Origin: Deltaproteobacteria bacterium
GTDB lineage: Bacteria > Myxococcota_A > Polyangia > Polyangiales > Ga0077539
DNA: 64,000 nt
Direction of reading: 5' to 3'
NCBI GenBank assembly: GCA_030694465.1
Contig: JAUXYJ010000039.1
Coordinates: 28,083-92,082, forward strand
Made by a program: the position numbers and the translations under genes. The notes below the pieces were generated by a model that saw nothing but the letters and a program-made list of their open reading frames with translations, ran no database searches and was not told the DNA's origin. This document shows positions 63,184 to 64,000 of this stretch, piece by piece. Numbering within the stretch: the first letter of the stretch is position 1; each line of letters starts with the position of its first letter.

Positions 63184-63371
63184 AAGGTTCGGTTTGTCCG
63201 CAGCGCGAGAGCGCCACGAGTCTCCACCAAGGGCACCATGCACAGCCCGAACCAACGGGCCCCCATCCAGCGAATCAGCAGAGAATCAGCCAGATCTCCA
63301 CTCACAACGCGCGAGCGCGAGCACTCGAAGCCAATCAAAACGATTGACTACATCGATCACATTGATCGAGT

Positions 63372-63800
63372 TCATGCGGATCTGGCCCCAGGGATTTCGA
63401 TGATTGCGGTAGGGATCTTGGCGTTCTGCAGCACACGAGAGAGCCATACGCACTCTGTTTGCGTCCCCGTCCAAATCGTCACTGGACTCTCGCTCCGCAA
63501 TGCGAGAAGCCGTGCGCGAGAGAGTTGCAGGGAGTCCGCACAACGCACGAGCGCGCGGAGTCTTTGAGAAGGATCGTTGACGCGAAGTTGCCACGTTCCG
63601 GCAGTCGCCAAGAGAAGCGCGCGCAACGCTTCAGGTGCTTGGCCAATCCCATCTTCTTCGATCGCGTAGGCGCAGCTTCTACAGCATTGACTCTGCCACC
63701 AGCGAAGCCCAAGCGCTGAGGTGATCCCCTCGCCGTGGTAGAGATCCAAAGGCGAACCACACTGCGGACACTCTAACTCTACGAGCGATTTTACTCCCAT
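63372..63800 (-). CDS. small zinc-ribbon protein, unknown
   Basis: A protein of 142 residues from the ATG at 63800. Two Cys pairs (CPQCG near residue 11 and CRSCA near 43) form a likely zinc ribbon. The rest is a helical and then alpha/beta region (GTWQLRVNDPSQRLRALVRCAD in part; ESPVTIWTGTQTECVWLSRVL in part). No signal peptide. It overlaps the stop of the upstream gene by 10 bases and so belongs to an operon that enters from the right edge of the window. Confidence 0.65.
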   Translation of the reverse strand: MGVKSLVELECPQCGSPLDLYHGEGITSALGLRWWQSQCCRSCAYAIEEDGIGQAPEALRALLLATAGTWQLRVNDPSQRLRALVRCADSLQLSRARLLALRSESPVTIWTGTQTECVWLSRVLQNAKIPTAIIEIPGARSA

Positions 63801-64000
63801 CCTCGAAGCCAAGCACAGCGCTCAAGCATCGTGCAAAGAATCGCTCGTTGTCGACCTAGAGTAACCCCTCCGTCGACGCGGGTGCCGCGCAACTCTTCGC
63901 CGCGGTAATCCAGGGACACGGAGGCAATCTGTGTCCAATCGAAGATGGCGTCAGTGGTCCGAGGGCGAAGCGCGTGAGGTGCTCGCGCGCTTGGCAGCGT
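63791..64000 (-). CDS. partial gene, C-terminal part, cut by the window edge
   Basis: The minus-strand frame is open from the window end to a TAA at 63791-63793, giving 69 residues that include DAIFDWTQIASVSLDYRGEE (in part) and GGVTLGRQRAILCTMLERC. The start lies beyond 64000. The stretch has the look of a PH-like or beta-barrel segment ending in a helix, but the family cannot be named. It overlaps the next gene by 10 bases. Confidence 0.55.
   Translation of the reverse strand, partial: TLPSARAPHALRPRTTDAIFDWTQIASVSLDYRGEELRGTRVDGGVTLGRQRAILCTMLERCAWLRGWE

Overview
The window is high-GC and gene-dense. It most likely comes from a member of the Myxococcota, probably the Polyangia or Sandaracinus side. 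The evidence is a nidogen-like surface protein ending in a MYXO-CTERM-type sorting tail, several eukaryotic-type Ser/Thr kinases (one fused to a STAND ATPase and a beta-propeller-like tail), an FHA-domain sigma-54 activator, a DUF2378/V4R-like protein, and about a dozen secreted lipoproteins with Asp/Ala/Val-rich linkers behind the lipobox. No rRNA, tRNA, transposase, phage gene or CRISPR array was seen.

Layout. 1-7.9 kb looks accessory: a formylglycine-generating-enzyme-like (FGE-like) protein, an AbiEi/AbiEii toxin-antitoxin pair, two small exported proteins and a cytochrome P450 pair. Three direct copies of a dispersed intergenic repeat punctuate this stretch and bracket the AbiE module. 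8-13 kb holds a Ser/Thr kinase converging on an FHA-type sigma-54 activator. 13-20 kb holds lipoproteins, a lipoprotein/PDZ protein fused to a NuoH-like membrane domain, a histidine kinase overlapping a PstS-like binding protein, and a phosphoesterase resembling eukaryotic lariat-debranching enzyme. 20-29 kb holds an esterase, an SDR with a zinc ribbon, an HD-GYP-like/receiver/DUF4388 regulator overlapping S-adenosylmethionine decarboxylase, an MlaE permease with a lipoprotein partner, and a lipoxygenase-fold protein followed by a V4R/DUF2378-like protein.

29-41 kb holds a methyltransferase pair, an Asp-rich lipoprotein, a 1534-residue kinase-STAND protein, a YceI-like protein, the MYXO-CTERM nidogen protein, deoxyribose-phosphate aldolase and a second FGE-like paralogue. 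41-50 kb is more housekeeping: an SDR, a TerB-like protein, cytochrome bd oxidase cydAB, and a tolQ-tolR-tolA-like-tolB operon for outer-membrane integrity (pal is not in the window). 50-64 kb holds a rhomboid-like membrane protein, a GYF/TPR protein, a membrane-bound NtrC-like regulator that has lost its ATPase motifs, many secreted lipoproteins (CAP domain, ice-binding DUF3494, repeat-rich ones, one apparently frameshifted), a DUF2293 protein, and a zinc-ribbon gene overlapping the end of a gene cut by the window edge.

The strongest leads are the PDZ-NuoH fusion, the lipoxygenase-fold protein with an eroded iron site, the Dbr1-like phosphoesterase with a His-to-Asn change in the GNHE motif, the repeats bracketing the AbiE module, the degenerate sigma-54 activator, and the clustered palindromes. 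All family assignments were made by reading motifs; no database search was run.
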